From Halovibrio variabilis (lineage in GTDB: Bacteria > Pseudomonadota > Gammaproteobacteria > Pseudomonadales > Halomonadaceae): a DNA stretch of 64,000 bases. A program made the position numbers and the translations under genes. A model generated the notes under the pieces. It was not told the DNA's origin. It saw only the letters and a list, made by a program, of their open reading frames with translations, and did not search any database. Location of the stretch: positions 1-64,000 of the forward strand of contig NZ_BJXV01000014.1 in the NCBI RefSeq assembly GCF_007991175.1, read 5' to 3'. Shown here one piece after another: positions 62,231 to 64,000 of the stretch (its first letter is position 1; every line of letters begins with the position of its first letter).

Positions 62231-63280
62231 GTGACTGATCAGCGCCGTATGACACTCAAGGATCTTGCGCAGGAACTCAACGTCTCTACTGCGACGATTT
62301 CCAACGCCTTTAACCGGCCGGATCAGCTCTCGCCAGCCCTGCGCGAACGCATACTCAAAGAGGCCAAACGGCTGGGTTACAGCGGCCCTGACGCCAAAGC
62401 GCGCAGCTTGCGCACCGGCCGCTCGCGGATTATTGCGGTGATTCTTGCAGAAAGCCTTACCTACAGTTTGAACGACGCCGTGGCCAGCGAGTTTTTATCC
62501 GGTGTTGCCGAAGTTCTCGATGCCCACGGCCACACGCTGCTGTTATTGCCGGGTCGCGGCCACGCCTCACAGCCGCCGGGCTCCGCCAATATCGCCGATG
62601 GCTTTATCGTTTACGGGTTAATGCCCAACAATAAACTGCTGGATGAACTGCCCGCCCAGCGCACCCTGGTGGCCGTTGATTTTGATATTGAAGGCTGCCC
62701 GACGGTGCATATCGATGACACCGCTGCCAGCTATAAAATCGCCCAGCATGCGCTTAGCGAGTTGCCCAAACGCCCGGCGATTATCAACCTGCGCTTGACC
62801 AAAGAGGTCTGCAACGGCCGGGTGACGGCCGAGCACACGCTGCTGCCCAACACCAGCACCATCAGCCGCGCCCGCCTTGAGGGCTTTCATAGCGCGCTGA
62901 GTGAGCAAGGTGTGGATGTGGCGCAAGTGCCGCTCTGGAATATCGAGGAGAATACCTTTGAGGTGTGCTCGCCGGTGATTGCTGAGATTCTCGACCAGCC
63001 CATAGAAAAACGGCCAGACCTGCTGCTGTGCATGTCTGACCGCATTGCGCTCACGGCGCTAACGCTCGCCGAGCAGCGCGGTATTCGGGTGCCGGAAGAG
63101 TTACGCATTACCGGGTTTGACGGCATTGCAGAAGGGCAGTACCGGGCACCGCGTTTAACCACAGTGCGCCAGGATAGCGTGGGTAAAGGGCGGGTCGCAG
63201 CGCAGATGATTCTTGGCCGCGTCCCCCTCGCCCAGCAGCTGCTGCAAACTGAACTGCTGCTGGGCGATACCTGCCCTTAG
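62231..63280 (+). CDS. LacI-family regulator of the alpha-glucoside locus
   Basis: A 349-residue repressor: an N-terminal HTH of the LacI type (MTLKDLAQELNVSTATISNAFN, RPDQLSPALRERILKEAKRL, GYSGPDAKARSLRTGRS) and a periplasmic-binding-protein-like effector domain (IIAVILAESLTYSLNDAVAS, VDFDIEGCPTVHIDDTAAS, RIALTALTLAEQRGIRVPEE, RLTTVRQDSVGKGRVAA). GTG 62231 has AAGGA before it. It likely binds the CTTAATCGATTAAG sites between the porin and binding-protein genes, with the imported sugar or glucose as signal. Ends 21 bases before the convergent gap gene. Confidence 0.9.
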   Translation: MTDQRRMTLKDLAQELNVSTATISNAFNRPDQLSPALRERILKEAKRLGYSGPDAKARSLRTGRSRIIAVILAESLTYSLNDAVASEFLSGVAEVLDAHGHTLLLLPGRGHASQPPGSANIADGFIVYGLMPNNKLLDELPAQRTLVAVDFDIEGCPTVHIDDTAASYKIAQHALSELPKRPAIINLRLTKEVCNGRVTAEHTLLPNTSTISRARLEGFHSALSEQGVDVAQVPLWNIEENTFEVCSPVIAEILDQPIEKRPDLLLCMSDRIALTALTLAEQRGIRVPEELRITGFDGIAEGQYRAPRLTTVRQDSVGKGRVAAQMILGRVPLAQQLLQTELLLGDTCP

Positions 63281-63301
63281 TAGTGGATACCTGGCAGCGT
63301 G

Positions 63302-64000
63302 TTACTTGGCAGTTGCCTGCATGGCCAGCGCGGTATCCAGCATACGGTTGGAGAAGCCCCACTCGTTGTCGTACCAGGCCATAATTTTAACCAGACGCCC
63401 ATTCACACGGGTGTGATTAGCATCGAAGGTCGAAGAGTTGGCATCGTGGTTAAAGTCAATAGAGACCAACGGCTCAGCGTTAACGGCCAATACCGGCGAG
63501 TTAGCCGCGGCCTTCTCAACGATGGCATTAATCTCTTCTTTAGTGGTATCGCGACTGGCAGTAAAGGTCAGATCCACCAGCGAGACGTTGATTACCGGTA
63601 CGCGAACGGCCAGGCCGTCAAACTTACCCGCCAGCTCTGGTAGCACCAAGCCCACCGCAGCGGCAGCGCCGGTTTTGGTCGGGATCATCGAATGCGTGGC
63701 ACTGCGCGCACGATAAGGGTCGGTATGGTAAACATCCGACAGATTCTGATCGTTGGTGTAAGCGTGCACCGTGGTCATCAAACCGTTTTCGATACCGACT
63801 GCATCGTTCAACGCTTTTGCCACCGGCGCTAAACAGTTGGTGGTGCAGGAAGCGTTAGAGACAACGGTGTGCTCAGCGGTCAACACCTGGTCATTCACGC
63901 CATACACAATCGTCGCATCGGCATCAGGGCTGGGTGCAGAAATCAGCACGCGCTTGGCACCCGCTTGGATATGCTTGGCCGCCGCTTCGCGCTTGGTAAA
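63302..64000 (-). CDS. gap: Glyceraldehyde-3-phosphate dehydrogenase (C-terminal part; start lies beyond the window)
   Basis: The frame is open to the window's end, so the N-terminal NAD-binding part is outside. Visible residues include [40 protein letters not shown], the active-site [20 protein letters not shown] (nucleophilic Cys), [40 protein letters not shown] and [20 protein letters not shown]. It oxidises the glyceraldehyde 3-phosphate made by the Entner-Doudoroff and galactonate pathways. It may belong to the same HexR control, as in related bacteria, but its promoter is not in view. Confidence 0.95.
   Translation of the reverse strand, partial: FTKREAAAKHIQAGAKRVLISAPSPDADATIVYGVNDQVLTAEHTVVSNASCTTNCLAPVAKALNDAVGIENGLMTTVHAYTNDQNLSDVYHTDPYRARSATHSMIPTKTGAAAAVGLVLPELAGKFDGLAVRVPVINVSLVDLTFTASRDTTKEEINAIVEKAAANSPVLAVNAEPLVSIDFNHDANSSTFDANHTRVNGRLVKIMAWYDNEWGFSNRMLDTALAMQATAK

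Overview
The window looks like chromosome from a halophilic gammaproteobacterium of the Halomonas type. This is inferred from the gene families, moderately high GC, the aerobic cobalamin pathway, the Entner-Doudoroff and galactonate genes and the LamB/alpha-glucoside locus; no rRNA or marker gene is present to prove it.

Layout. (1) 1-5.6 kb is an accessory patch between the end of soxR and ytoQ. It holds a C39-like peptidase, an intact YefM-type antitoxin beside a broken YoeB-type toxin, a short Rho paralogue without the RNA-binding domain, a decayed IS3-family transposase, and an AT-rich DUF262 + HEPN gene pair that looks like a defence or toxin module. (2) 6.1-22 kb is an aerobic cobalamin operon on the minus strand: chlID-like chelatase subunit, cobO, cobB, cobW, cobN, cobG, cobH, cobI, cobJ, cobL, cobE, cobM, cobF, with cobK on the plus strand between cobJ and cobL. 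Most junctions are 1-14 base overlaps. (3) 22-29.6 kb holds two corrinoid-type ABC transporters (BtuFCD) in opposite orientations, with an epimerase/dehydratase between them. The first lies behind a complete cobalamin riboswitch. The second lies behind a riboswitch remnant and a collapsed btuB receptor gene. (4) 30.3-33.6 kb is a three-gene cassette (HEPN-like protein, KGGVGR-variant ParA-like ATPase, P-loop ATPase). It is flanked by a 46-bp direct repeat copied from the 3' end of the adjacent cobU-like gene, so it looks like an inserted defence island. (5) 33.6-39 kb is the lower cobalamin pathway on the minus strand: cobT, cbiB, cobC/cobD, cobU, cobS, the alpha-ribazole phosphatase and a second, short cobU-like gene. 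cobQ (cobyric acid synthase) is not in the window.

(6) 39.3-53.7 kb is sugar and sugar-acid catabolism: edd-glk-aldo/keto reductase-pfkB kinase, then a galactonate operon (GntR regulator, dgoD, dgoK, dgoA, SMP-30 lactonase), a sodium/solute symporter, and zwf-pgl-eda. HexR-like operators (TGTA-N7-TACA) precede edd and zwf. A different shared palindrome precedes the galactonate operon and the symporter, tying them to the GntR regulator. (7) 54.1-63.3 kb is an alpha-glucoside locus: LamB-like porin divergent from a binding protein, two permeases, a GH13 alpha-glucosidase, an ATPase and a LacI-type repressor. Three CTTAATCGATTAAG-type operators lie in the divergent promoter region. (8) The window ends inside a glyceraldehyde-3-phosphate dehydrogenase gene.

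Together the genes describe an aerobe that makes and imports B12, breaks hexoses down through the Entner-Doudoroff route, and carries at least two small modules that resemble phage-defence systems.
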